Position numbers and translations under genes: made by a program | NCBI GenBank assembly: GCA_030430565.1 | Contig: JAUIKS010000032.1 | Coordinates: 78,863-142,862, forward strand | DNA: 64,000 bases | Direction: 5' to 3' | Source of the DNA: Polyangia bacterium | GTDB lineage: Bacteria > Myxococcota_A > Polyangia > Nannocystales > Nannocystaceae | Notes under the pieces: generated by a model | What the model was told of the DNA's origin: nothing | The model's input: only the letters and a program-made list of their open reading frames with translations | Databases searched by the model: none | Part shown: piece by piece, positions 51,338 through 63,100 of the stretch | How positions within the stretch are numbered: the first letter of the stretch is position 1 | Layout: the number at the start of each line of letters is the position of its first letter

Positions 51338-51622
51338 ATGCGGCGCAGCCCCCTGATCGTGCTCCTTTGCTCGTCTGTCCTCGGGGGCAGCGCCTGCGCG
51401 AGCGCTCGCTACGAGCGGATCGTGGAGCGTCAGGTGCGCGAGATCGAGGATGTCACGGTGACCTTGATCCGGAAGACCCCCATGTGCCCGGCCGGCTACG
51501 CGGAGTACGAGGGCGTTCATCGCTACTCGCCGCACGAGACGCCGGACCGCTTGACGGGCGCGGTGTGCTGCACGTCGTCCCGGTTTAACTGCAGGGTCAC
51601 CGACGCGGACGCTGGGCGCTGA
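51338..51622 (+). CDS. Small Cys-rich lipoprotein (tandem copy 2)
   Basis: 94 residues, ATG at 51338; the frame extends upstream but the signal peptide (IVLLCSSVLGGSACASARYERIV) begins here. Alignment with copy 1 shows the same order: CASAR at the lipidation site, a charged helix, TxxC, then AEYEGVHRYS and LTGAVCCTSSRFNCR. TACGAT is 13 nt before the ATG. The 3' end overlaps the convergent DNA methyltransferase gene by 26 bp. Function unknown. Confidence 0.7.
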   Translation: MRRSPLIVLLCSSVLGGSACASARYERIVERQVREIEDVTVTLIRKTPMCPAGYAEYEGVHRYSPHETPDRLTGAVCCTSSRFNCRVTDADAGR

Positions 51623-53195
51623 GTCGAGCTCCGCTCGCGCTCGCCAGCGCCTCCAGCTCCGCCCGCAGCTCGCTGGGGACCTCGCCCGCGAGCGCGGCGC
51701 GGGCCAGCTTGGCCAGCTCGAGGCGCCCCAGCAGCTCTTTGGTGACCGGGCGCTTCATGTCGACGAAGAGGAACGCGCGCACGAGCTGGCGGGCGGGCGT
51801 CGTGTTCAGCAGCCAGCGGGCCGCCGCCGCCTCGGCGCGCGCGTCGAAGCCGAGGAAGTAGCAGGTGTCGTCGAGCATCACCGGCGCGCCCTCGTGGGGC
51901 CCGACCAGCGCGAAGCGGACGCGCTTGTGCAGCCCGCTGACCGCGACCTTCCACGGGCGAAATGCGTAGGGGCCGATCCCGAAGATCGAGAAGCGCGGGC
52001 GCCCGCGGTAGATCGAGCTGCGGCGCGCGTCGAGCCGGGCGCCGTTGGCCTCGAGGTAGGCCCAGGTGCGGGGGGTCTCGCGGGCCAGCTTGGAGGTGTC
52101 CTCTCCGACATGTGACTGCGGGACCAGCACCCAGCGCTGCGGGACGACGGGGGCGTCGCCTTCGTGACGCGCGAGCGCGCCGCTCTTGAGGAGCGGGAAC
52201 ACCCGCTCCGGCTCCAGCGCCGCGAGCTGCCCCAGGCCGTTGCGATACCGCGCGCCCTCCCGGCGCAGCTCCATCACGCGCGCGCAGTCGTGCTTGAGGC
52301 CTGAGCGCCAGGGCGGGGCGGCGGTCCCGATCAGCGCCTCGCAGGCGCGAAAGGCCTCGAGATCCGCGATCAGCCGCCCCTCGCGGACGCCGAGCGTCGC
52401 GCTCGGCTCGGGCTCCTCCAGGCGCGCGTGCACGGGGCAGGCGAGCTCGCGCGCGGGCTCGCGGGACGATGTTCCTGGTCGAAGTGACAGGTGAAACAAC
52501 GACGCGTCGACGGCGGCCGCGAACGCGGCGCGGGCGTCGACGCGCCACAGCCGAGCCGCGCGCAGCTCGACGCCGAGCGCCGGCAGCGGGCTGCGCGGGC
52601 CGGCGAGATGGGCGAGCAGCCGGCGCGCGACCGCGGTCTTCAGCAGCATCGCGATGTCGAGCTGCTCGAGCCCGCGCGCGCCTCCTCGCGCGGCGCCGCC
52701 GATGCGCTCGACGAGGTGCAGCAGCATCCACTCGGAGATGTCGAAGTTGCCCTTGCCGGTGCGCGCGTCGAGGCCCTTGAGACCCTTGAGGTTGGCGCGC
52801 TTCGGCGCGTTGTCGCTGCCCAGCGCGGTCAGGTCGGCGCTCGTGATCCACGGCGGGTTGCCGAGCACCAGCACGGGGCCGCGCGCGCGCTGGGCGAGCG
52901 CGCGCCAGTCGGTGGCGAAGAAGTCGCCGACCTCGAGCTCGCAGCGGATCTTGGCGTCCGCGCTCGCGCGGCGGGCCGCGGCGATGTGCGCGGGGTTGAT
53001 GTCGCGGCCGATCCTGCGCGCGCCGGGGAACGCGGCGGCGCTCGCGATCAGGAAGCTGCCGAGGCCGCAGGTCGGCTCGATCACGGTGTGCGGGCGGAGG
53101 CCGCGGGCGCGCAGCAGCTCGCAGACGCGCCGGGCGAGCGCCGGCGGCGTCTGGTAGTCACCGAAGGCGGCTCGGGTTCCGGCGCGGGTGCCCAT
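51597..53195 (-). CDS. Orphan N6-adenine DNA methyltransferase-like protein
   Basis: 532 residues, ATG at 53195. SAM-binding motif I is EPTCGLGSFLIASAAAFPG and the catalytic motif IV is VLVLGNPPWI, as in N6-adenine methyltransferases of the type I/IIG (Eco57I-like) class. YQTPPALARRVCELLRARG precedes motif I, as in HsdM/Eco57I-like enzymes. The C-terminal 300 residues (IYRGRPRFSIFGIGPYAFRPWKVAVSGLHKRVRFALVG) could be a target-recognition domain. No endonuclease gene lies next to it. It may serve regulation or protection, or be one part of a remote restriction system. Confidence 0.8.
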   Translation of the reverse strand: MGTRAGTRAAFGDYQTPPALARRVCELLRARGLRPHTVIEPTCGLGSFLIASAAAFPGARRIGRDINPAHIAAARRASADAKIRCELEVGDFFATDWRALAQRARGPVLVLGNPPWITSADLTALGSDNAPKRANLKGLKGLDARTGKGNFDISEWMLLHLVERIGGAARGGARGLEQLDIAMLLKTAVARRLLAHLAGPRSPLPALGVELRAARLWRVDARAAFAAAVDASLFHLSLRPGTSSREPARELACPVHARLEEPEPSATLGVREGRLIADLEAFRACEALIGTAAPPWRSGLKHDCARVMELRREGARYRNGLGQLAALEPERVFPLLKSGALARHEGDAPVVPQRWVLVPQSHVGEDTSKLARETPRTWAYLEANGARLDARRSSIYRGRPRFSIFGIGPYAFRPWKVAVSGLHKRVRFALVGPHEGAPVMLDDTCYFLGFDARAEAAAARWLLNTTPARQLVRAFLFVDMKRPVTKELLGRLELAKLARAALAGEVPSELRAELEALASASGARLSAQRPRR

Positions 53196-53236
53196 AGCGA
53201 ACGCGCGATGATCGACGGTTTCGCGCGCGCTCGCAA

Positions 53237-53316
53237 TGCCCGGGGCGGGACTCGAACCCGCACCCTCGCGGAGGGAATTTTAAGTCCCCCGTGTCTACCG
53301 ATTCCACCACCCGGGC
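53237..53316 (-). tRNA. tRNA-Leu(UAA)
   Basis: Cloverleaf read on the minus strand: acceptor GCCCGGG pairs with CCCGGGC plus discriminator A; D-arm GTG/CAC; anticodon stem-loop GGGGA-CTTAAAA-TTCCC with anticodon UAA; a short class II-type variable arm (CTCC-GCGA-GGG); T-arm GCGGG-TTCGAGT-CCCGC. CCA is not encoded. It lies between the DNA methyltransferase gene and uvrA. Confidence 0.96.
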
Positions 53317-53624
53317 GAGCGCCCAATCTACGCCATGCGCACCGCGAACAGAACTGCGTGGGCTGCGCGTGGCGATCGGCGCCGGCCGCCGGGAGGCATC
53401 ACCATGGACGCAGGGTGGCAGCAGCGACGCGGCTGTGGGGGCCATTGGCGGTGTGGCGCGGCCGCGGCGGCGCGCAGGGTCAGCGCGGCGGCGCGAGTTC
53501 GCGCGTGCTATGACCGCGCCGAGGTGTTCACATGGAGCGACGCGGCGTACAGGTTCAAGAGCAGCAGGCCGAACAGCGCAAATCCAAGCCGCGGCGCAGT
53601 CGGTCCCCGTCCGGGAGGAGCGCG
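53317..53624. other. Spacer between tRNA-Leu and uvrA
   Basis: 308 bp. It probably holds the promoter of the leftward tRNA (near 53317-53370) and the uvrA leader. An upstream in-frame ATG at 53532 could extend UvrA by 31 residues of Arg/Gln/Ser-rich sequence. No other gene seen. Confidence 0.4.
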
Positions 53625-56861
<3,237 letters not shown>

Positions 56862-57122
56862 CTGGGGCGAGCCGAGGCGATCCGGCGCGCGGGCGCGCGC
56901 GCTGACCCTGCGCCTACAGGCATGCTTGAGTAGACATGTATTTTGAGACTAGTCGCCCGCGGGCGCGAGCGCGGGCGCGCGACCGCGATCGCGGCCGCGT
57001 GTTGTCGCGGGCGCGTGAGTCTGGCAACGTCGTGTGGGGGCGCTGGACGGCCCCTGCCGCGCTCGAACTCAGGCGAGCGAGCGCGTGGCGTCGCGACCTG
57101 CGGCGCCCACTCGGAGACAGGC
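56862..57122. other. Spacer before kinase gene, with TAGACATGT
   Basis: 261 bp between uvrA and the kinase GTG. TAGACATGT (56931-56939) is followed by ATTTTGAGACTAG, an AT-rich island in GC-rich DNA. Also a CCGCGATCGCGG palindrome near 56983-56994. Reading through from an ATG at 56943 is possible but gives only Arg-rich sequence. Confidence 0.45.
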
Positions 57123-60100
57123 GTGGACGAGGACGAATGGGAAGATGGACCGACGACGGTGCCGCCGAAGCTGCGCCCGCCGAAGGCCGCGACGGTTCGC
57201 ACGTCCTCCGTCCGCCGCAAGCCCGTCGGGACGATCCAGCCCTCCGCGATCATCCGGCTCGATGACTTCGACGAGGCCCCGACCGCGGCGCCCTTCAAGC
57301 CGGAGGAGGACGACTTCCTGTCCCAGGTCGACTCGCTCGCGGTCGAGCTGGAGCCGGACACTGATCTCCAGCTCGACAGCCAGCTCGACGCGACCAACCC
57401 GGTCAACGAGGTCGAGGGGCCGTACGAGGACGAGGAGTACCGCTCTCCCTCGGGCTTGACCTTCTCGAGCTACGTCGACGAAGCCACGGACAAGCCCGCG
57501 CGAATTGGTCAATTCGTGCTCGGCGAGCGGATCGGGCGCGGCGGCGTCGGCGTGGTCTACCGCGCCCACGACGAGCGACTGCGCCGGACCGTCGCGGTCA
57601 AGCTGCTGCGGGCCTCGGTGGAGTCCTCGGAGCAGGCGCGCAAGCGCTTCATCCGCGAGGCGCTGGCGCTCGCGCGGATCTCCCACCCCAACATCGTCCA
57701 CGTGTACGACGCCGGCGAGACCGAGACCGGCGGGCTGTACATCGTCACCGAGTTCATCCAGGGCGTGCACCTGCGCAAGTGGGCGAAGGCCAATCGGCCG
57801 ACCTGGAAGCAGGCGCTCTCGGTCCTGATCCCCGCCGCCCGCGGGATCGCGGCGGCCCACGGGGTCGGGCTGATCCACCGCGACATCAAGCCCGAGAACG
57901 TGATGATCGGCGATGACGGGCGGGTCGTGGTCCTGGACTTCGGCCTCGTGCGACCCGTCGAGATCACGCACAGGGCGTTGCCGCCGGGCGCCGAGTTCGA
58001 GAGCCAGCTGACGCGGCCGGGGGCGCTGGTCGGCACGCCGCCGTACATGTCGCCCGAGCAGATCGACGGCGAGAAGACCGACGCGCGCAGCGATCAGTTC
58101 AGCTTCGCGGTGCTCTGCTACGAGCTGCTCTACGGGGCGCGGCCGTTCTCGAGCAAGGAGCCGGCGGAGGTCCGGCGCCAGCAGACCGGCACGCTCTCGA
58201 TCCGCAGCCCGCGGAGCGTGCCGGCGTGGCTGCGCGACGCGGTGCTGCGCGGCCTGAGCGTCGAGCCCGATGAGCGCTGGGCGTCGATGCAGGAGTTCAT
58301 CGGCGCGCTGCAGGGCGGGCGCCTGCCGCTGTTCCTGCGCAGCCTCGATCCGCGCGACTTCGACCTCAAGAAGCTCGATCCGCGCGGCTGGGACTGGCGC
58401 AAGCTCGACCCGCGCGGCTGGGACCTGCGCAAGCTCGACCCGCGGACCATCGACTGGCAGGCGGTGCGGCTGGTGCACTTCGTGTACATCATCGCGCCGC
58501 TGGTCCTGCTGATCATCATCATCGTGTGGACGCGCGGCGGCGATGACGGCGACGTGATCAAGCGCTGCGGATCGGAGCAGGAGGTCATCACCGCGAGCTG
58601 GGACGCGGCGGCGCGCGCCGAGCTCGAGGAGGCCTTCGCCGGCTCAGGGGTCTCGGGCGCGGCGAGCCGCGCGACGGTGGTCCTCGCCCGCCTCGACGCC
58701 TACGCGAAGCGCTGGAACGAGGCCTATCTCAAGGCCTGTCTCGACGTTCGCGACGAGGGCGCGCTCGAGAGCTCGGTCGCGCTGCGGCACGCCTGCCTGG
58801 GCGAGCTGCGCGGGGACTTCGACGCGCTCGTGACGCGCTTTAAGTCCGCCGACGACGAGACCGTGACGCGCTCGGTCGCGGCGGTCGGGAAGCTCGCGAC
58901 GCCGGCGAGCTGCGACAACATCGTCGCGCTGCAGGGGCGGATCGCGGGCTCGGTGAAGCCGGACGATGAGCAGCGCGTCGCGCTCGCGAAGGCGCGCGCC
59001 GAGTTCCTCACCGGGCACGCCGACGCGGCGAGCGAGTCGCTCAGCGAGCTCGTCACCGCGATCAGCATCGGCGAGCCCAAAGACGAGCACCGCGCGCTCG
59101 CGGCCGAGGCCTTGCTGCTGCGCGGGCTGCTCGACCGCGCGCAGGGCAACGCGAAGGCGGCCGAGAAGAGCTTGTCCGAGGCGTACTGGGCGGCCGAGGC
59201 GTGTCGCCACGACCCCGTGGCGGCGGCGGCCTCGGCCTCGCTGGTCTACGTCAGCGGTGAGCTGCAGGAGCGGTTTAAGGACGCCGCCCAGTGGCTGCGG
59301 CACGGCCAGGCGGCGATCGAGCGGCTCGGCGAGGGCACCGGGGAGCACGTCGACCTGCTGATCGCGGGCGGGCGCATGAACAACCTGCGCGGCGACTACG
59401 AGCGCGCGGCGACGCTGCTCGCGCGCGCCGTCAGCCTCATCGAGGCGCTCCACGGCGACGAGGCGCCGGAGCTCGCGGCCGCGTTGACGCCCCTGGCCGA
59501 GGCGCGCGTGGGGCTCGGCGAGCTCGACGAGGCCGCGCTCGCGCTCGACCGCGCCAAGGACGTGCTCGCGGACGCGATGGCCCGAGAGCCAGGTGTCGAG
59601 AGCGAGCGGCTGCGCGTGCAGGCCTCGCTGCACGAGCTCAACGCCGAGCGCGAGGAGGCGATCCACTCGCTCGACGACGCGATCGCCCAGCGGCTGCAGG
59701 CGCGCGGGGAGGGGCACGCGTCGCTCTCGCGGCTGTACTACGAGGTCGCGCGCCTCCGCGTCCTAGGCGAGTCTCCGGAGACCGCGAGCGAGCCGCTCGC
59801 GCGCATGGAGGAGGTCGTCGAGTGGAGCTTCGACGCGCGTCACCCCGCGCGCGCGCGCGCGCTGCTGACGACCGCTCGCGTCGCGCGGGCCAAGGGCAAG
59901 CTGCGGACCGCGGTCGCGCGCTACGAGGACGCGGTCGTGCGGCTCGAGCCGCTCCCGCCGGGGCACCCGCTGCTGCCGCGGGCGCTCCACGAGTACGGCG
60001 CCGCGCGGCTCGAGTCGGGCTCGGCGAAGCGGGCCGCGCCGCTGCTCGAGCGCGCCGTCGAGCTCTACAGCGAGCTGCCGACGCCGCCGGCGCTCGCGCT

Positions 60101-60347
60101 GGCCGACGCCCGGCTGCAGCTCTCGCGCGCCCTGATCTCGCGCGACGACGATCGCGAGGCCGCGGAGGCGCTGGCCCGCGAGGCGCTCGCGGAGCTCACG
60201 AGTCACCCGAGCAGCAAGAGCGCGCAGGCTCGCGGCACGGTCGAGGCGCTCAAGGCCTGGCTCGCGAGCTTCGCCAGCGAAGACGGCCCGGCGGTCTCGA
60301 AGAAGAAGAAGCGGAGAAAGAAGAAGAAGCGACGCAAGAAGAAGTAG
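57123..60347 (+). CDS. Membrane Ser/Thr protein kinase with TPR C-terminus and DPRxxD repeats
   Basis: About 1074 residues from the GTG at 57123 (GGAG 6-9 nt upstream). A 120-residue acidic N-terminus precedes the kinase domain (about 128-400): GRGGVGVVYRA, catalytic Lys in VAVKLLRA, HRDIKPEN, LDFGLVRP, GTPPYMSPEQ. Before the membrane helix (FVYIIAPLVLLIIIIVW) lie four degenerate repeats: LDPRDFDLKK, LDPRGWDWRK, LDPRGWDLRK, LDPRTIDWQ. The exported part has the Cys module (RCGSEQEVITASWDAAARAELEEAF) and TPR-like helices (DYERAATLLARAVSLIEALHG). It ends in a Lys/Arg-rich tail (KKKRRKKKKRRKKK). Role: transmembrane signalling kinase; the DPR repeats might be a docking or spacer element. Confidence 0.93.
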   Translation: MDEDEWEDGPTTVPPKLRPPKAATVRTSSVRRKPVGTIQPSAIIRLDDFDEAPTAAPFKPEEDDFLSQVDSLAVELEPDTDLQLDSQLDATNPVNEVEGPYEDEEYRSPSGLTFSSYVDEATDKPARIGQFVLGERIGRGGVGVVYRAHDERLRRTVAVKLLRASVESSEQARKRFIREALALARISHPNIVHVYDAGETETGGLYIVTEFIQGVHLRKWAKANRPTWKQALSVLIPAARGIAAAHGVGLIHRDIKPENVMIGDDGRVVVLDFGLVRPVEITHRALPPGAEFESQLTRPGALVGTPPYMSPEQIDGEKTDARSDQFSFAVLCYELLYGARPFSSKEPAEVRRQQTGTLSIRSPRSVPAWLRDAVLRGLSVEPDERWASMQEFIGALQGGRLPLFLRSLDPRDFDLKKLDPRGWDWRKLDPRGWDLRKLDPRTIDWQAVRLVHFVYIIAPLVLLIIIIVWTRGGDDGDVIKRCGSEQEVITASWDAAARAELEEAFAGSGVSGAASRATVVLARLDAYAKRWNEAYLKACLDVRDEGALESSVALRHACLGELRGDFDALVTRFKSADDETVTRSVAAVGKLATPASCDNIVALQGRIAGSVKPDDEQRVALAKARAEFLTGHADAASESLSELVTAISIGEPKDEHRALAAEALLLRGLLDRAQGNAKAAEKSLSEAYWAAEACRHDPVAAAASASLVYVSGELQERFKDAAQWLRHGQAAIERLGEGTGEHVDLLIAGGRMNNLRGDYERAATLLARAVSLIEALHGDEAPELAAALTPLAEARVGLGELDEAALALDRAKDVLADAMAREPGVESERLRVQASLHELNAEREEAIHSLDDAIAQRLQARGEGHASLSRLYYEVARLRVLGESPETASEPLARMEEVVEWSFDARHPARARALLTTARVARAKGKLRTAVARYEDAVVRLEPLPPGHPLLPRALHEYGAARLESGSAKRAAPLLERAVELYSELPTPPALALADARLQLSRALISRDDDREAAEALAREALAELTSHPSSKSAQARGTVEALKAWLASFASEDGPAVSKKKKRRKKKKRRKKK

Positions 60348-60356
60348 CGACTGCGC

Positions 60357-60362
60357 TACTAT
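60357..60362 (+). promoter_or_regulatory. -10 element of esterase gene (leaderless)
   Basis: TACTAT, 7 nt (CGACGTG) before the ATG at 60370. It starts 10 bp after the kinase gene stop codon, so the esterase has its own promoter despite the tight spacing. Confidence 0.5.
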
Positions 60363-60369
60363 CGACGTG

Positions 60370-61344
60370 ATGCCGACGCGGCTCGTGCGACGCGCGCTGA
60401 TCGAGACTGTCCGAATGCGCAGGCGGCAACGCGGGCCGCTGCGGGCGAGCTGGTCCCTCGAGGTCGAGGCGGTGTCGCGCGTGCTGCACCACTACGCGCG
60501 GCGCTCGGGCTGGGTGCCGATGACGCTGCAGCGGCGCGCGATGGCGGCGGCCGTGCCGAGACGCGCTCCACGGGGCGTACGCTGCGAGCCGGTCACGATC
60601 GGCGGGCTGCGGGGCGAGTGGTTGATCCCGGAGGAGGTCGAGCGCGAGCGCGTGCTGCTGTACCTCCACGGCGGCGGCTACTGCATCGGCTCGATCGACT
60701 CACACCGCGGCTTCATCGCTCGCCTCGCCCGCTACGCGGGCATGCGCGCGCTGGCGATCGATTATCGCCTCGCGCCCGAGCACCCGTTCCCGGCGGCGCT
60801 CGACGACGCGCGCGCGGCTTGGCGCTACCTGCTCGATCGAGGAGTTGATCCCGAGCGCGCCGCGATCGCCGGGGAGTCGGCGGGCGGCGGCCTGACCATG
60901 GCGACGCTGCTTGCGACGCGCGACGCCGGCGAGCCGCTGCCGGCGACCGCGGTGGTGCTCTCGCCGTGGGTCGACCTGACGCTCCGCGGGGCGAGCATCG
61001 ACGCCAACGATCGCTACGACTACATCCCGCGGCGCGCGCTGGAGCGCTACGCGTCGCGCTACGCCCAGCAGACCCCGCGGGCGCACCCCTTCGTCTCGCC
61101 CGCGCGCGCCGAGCTCCACGGTTTGCCGCCGCTGCTGATCCAGGCCGGCGAGGCCGAGACGCTCCTCGATGACGCCCGGCTGCTGCACACGCGCGCGCGG
61201 GCGGCGGGCGTCGAGTCGACGCTCTCGGTCTTCCCCGACATGATCCACGCGTTCATGGTCATGGGGCTCCCGGGCGCGCGCGAGGCGATCGGCGAGAGCG
61301 CCGATCATCTCCGCGCCCACACGACCGCGGGCTCTGATATGTAG
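60370..61344 (+). CDS. HSL-family alpha/beta-hydrolase esterase
   Basis: 324 residues. An oxyanion-hole motif HGGGY (H100), the nucleophile elbow GESAGGG (S170), acid in the AETLLDDARLL segment and His in DMIHAFM place it in the hormone-sensitive lipase family (carboxylesterase type). LAIDYRLAPEHPFPAALDDA and VVLSPWVDLTLRG are also typical. These enzymes hydrolyse short-chain esters. The 50-residue Arg-rich N-terminus has no signal peptide. ATG at 60370 or GTG at 60367 are possible starts. The next gene begins 6 bp downstream. Confidence 0.9.
   Translation: MPTRLVRRALIETVRMRRRQRGPLRASWSLEVEAVSRVLHHYARRSGWVPMTLQRRAMAAAVPRRAPRGVRCEPVTIGGLRGEWLIPEEVERERVLLYLHGGGYCIGSIDSHRGFIARLARYAGMRALAIDYRLAPEHPFPAALDDARAAWRYLLDRGVDPERAAIAGESAGGGLTMATLLATRDAGEPLPATAVVLSPWVDLTLRGASIDANDRYDYIPRRALERYASRYAQQTPRAHPFVSPARAELHGLPPLLIQAGEAETLLDDARLLHTRARAAGVESTLSVFPDMIHAFMVMGLPGAREAIGESADHLRAHTTAGSDM
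61338..61343 (+). promoter_or_regulatory. Possible -10 of flavin reductase gene (leaderless)
   Basis: TATGTA overlaps the esterase stop codon and lies 7 nt (GCCCCTC) before the GTG at 61351. Weaker than the others. Confidence 0.3.
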
Positions 61345-61350
61345 CCCCTC

Positions 61351-62013
61351 GTGTCCCACGAGATCCCGGCAGACTCCCTTCGCGCCTCCGACGCCTACCG
61401 CTTGATGATCAGCCTGGTCGCGCCGCGGCCGATCGCGTGGGTCTCGACCCTGGATCGCGCCGGGCGCGGAAACATCGCGCCCTACAGCTACTTCCAGGGG
61501 GTCTGCTCGCACCCGCCGACCATCGTGCTCGGCGTCGGCGGGCGCCCGGACGGCGGCGAGAAGGACACGCTGGCCAACATCCTCGAGCGGCGTGAGTTCG
61601 TCATCAATCACGTCAGCGAGCCCTTCGCCGAGGCCATGAACGCGTCCTCAGCGCCCTACGCCCCCGGGGTGTCGGAGTGGGAGGCGCTCGGGATCGAGTC
61701 GGAGCCGTCGACGGTCGTCGCGCCGCCGCGGGTGGCCGGGGTCCGCGCGGCGCTCGAGTGTCGCTTGCAGCACGCGATCCCGGTGGGGGAGCACAGGAGC
61801 GGCGGCCCGTCGTCGACCATCGTCATCGCCCGCGTGGTGCATTTTCACGTCGCCGACGGGCTGATCGAGCGGGACGAGCAGGGGCGGCTAAAAGCGATCG
61901 ATCCCGCGCGGCTCGCGGCGGTCGGACGCCTGGGGGGGATCGCGTACACTACGACAGCCGGGCAGTTTGAGATCCCGAGGCCGCCCAAGCCCGCAGAGCC
62001 GTCCTCCGCGTAA
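61351..62013 (+). CDS. Flavin reductase family protein (FMN-binding)
   Basis: 220 residues, GTG start. Sequence fits the DIM6/NTAB flavin reductase-like family: LMISLVAPRPIAWVSTLDRAGRGNIAPYSYFQGVCSHPPTIVLG, then KDTLANILERREFVINHVSE and GGPSSTIVIARVVHFHVADGLI, with YTTTAGQFEIPRP at the end. Such proteins bind FMN and often supply reduced flavin or act as flavoredoxins. Substrate not predictable. Adjacent to the esterase and the HMG-CoA lyase genes in the same direction; a degradative operon is possible. Confidence 0.85.
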   Translation: MSHEIPADSLRASDAYRLMISLVAPRPIAWVSTLDRAGRGNIAPYSYFQGVCSHPPTIVLGVGGRPDGGEKDTLANILERREFVINHVSEPFAEAMNASSAPYAPGVSEWEALGIESEPSTVVAPPRVAGVRAALECRLQHAIPVGEHRSGGPSSTIVIARVVHFHVADGLIERDEQGRLKAIDPARLAAVGRLGGIAYTTTAGQFEIPRPPKPAEPSSA

Positions 62014-62069
62014 CCCGGCGGTAAACTCGGTGACTCCCCGGCGCGCGAGCCCGTTCCAACCAGTACACC

Positions 62070-63068
62070 GTGACTGATCCCCATCACAACGAGACGACCG
62101 ACGCCGAGCCCAGGAGCGAATCCGCTCCGGTCCCGCTGTTCTCGGGCCTGCCCGCCGAGGTCTCGATCTACGAGGTCGGGCCGCGCGACGGGCTGCAGAA
62201 CGAGACCGTGATCCTGCCGACGGCGCGCAAGATCGAGATGATCGAGGGCTTGGTCGACGCGGGCATCCGTCGCGTGGAGATCACGAGCTTCGTCAACCCG
62301 CGCTGGATCCCGGCGCTGGCGGATCACATGGAGGTCGCGCGTCAGCTCCAGCGCCGCGAGGGCGTGGTCTACAGCGCGCTCGTGCCCAACATGCGCGGGC
62401 TCGACGGCGCTACGCGGGCCGGCATGGAGGAGGTCGCCATCTTCATGGCGGCGACCGAGACCCACAACCGCAAGAACATCAACAAGTCGACCGCGAAGGC
62501 GATCGAGACCTACAAGGTCGTCGTCAAAGAGGCGCTCGACCGCGGGATCCGGGTGCGCGGCTACGTCAGCTGCGTCTACGGCTGCCCCTACGAGGGCGCG
62601 GTGGAGGTCCAGAAGGCCATCGACGTCGGTCGTCAGCTGCTCGACCTGGGCGTCTACGAGCTCAGCCTCGGCGACACCATCGGCGTCGGCACGCCGCTGC
62701 AGGTCGCGCACGTCATCTCGAGCATGCTCGCCAGCGGGATGACGCTCGATCAGCTCGCGGTGCACTTCCACGACACCCGCGGGACCGCGCTCGCCAACAT
62801 CACGGTCGCGCTGCAGCTCGGCGTGCGGACGGTGGACTCGGCGGCCGGCGGGCTCGGCGGCTGTCCCTACGCGCCGGGCGCCTCGGGCAACGTGGCCACC
62901 GAGGACGTGGTCTACATGCTGCAGGGCATGGGCTCGAAGACCGGCGTCGAGCTCGACAAGCTGGTCTCGATCTCCGATCGGCTCTCGGGGCACCTCGGCA
63001 AGGAGCTGCCGAGCAAGTACCTGAAGGCGCACCTCGGGCACTGCGCCCGCCAGGGCCGCCCGATCTGA
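62070..63068 (+). CDS. mvaB: Hydroxymethylglutaryl-CoA lyase
   Basis: 332 residues with GTG start at 62070. It cleaves HMG-CoA to acetyl-CoA and acetoacetate, the last step of leucine catabolism. HMG-CoA lyase features: YEVGPRDGLQNE (metal-binding Asp), EITSFVNPRWIPALAD, SALVPNMRGLDGA, FMAATETHNRKNINKS, RGYVSCVYGCPYEG, SLGDTIGVGTPLQV, HFHDTRGTALANI and the signature GGLGGCPYAPGASGNVATEDVVYML with the catalytic Cys. A 30-residue Asp/Glu/Ser-rich N-terminus is extra. In myxobacteria this enzyme also has a role in the isovalerate/leucine route; no partner genes are visible here. Confidence 0.95.
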   Translation: MTDPHHNETTDAEPRSESAPVPLFSGLPAEVSIYEVGPRDGLQNETVILPTARKIEMIEGLVDAGIRRVEITSFVNPRWIPALADHMEVARQLQRREGVVYSALVPNMRGLDGATRAGMEEVAIFMAATETHNRKNINKSTAKAIETYKVVVKEALDRGIRVRGYVSCVYGCPYEGAVEVQKAIDVGRQLLDLGVYELSLGDTIGVGTPLQVAHVISSMLASGMTLDQLAVHFHDTRGTALANITVALQLGVRTVDSAAGGLGGCPYAPGASGNVATEDVVYMLQGMGSKTGVELDKLVSISDRLSGHLGKELPSKYLKAHLGHCARQGRPI

Positions 63069-63100
63069 GCGGGTGACGCCCGCGGGCGACCTGTCTCGAG

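Noticed and set aside
57123..60347. Longer kinase start at 56943 with extra 60 codons
   Set aside because: The extension is Arg/Ala-rich low quality, while GTG 57123 has a GGAG site and starts the acidic N-terminus.
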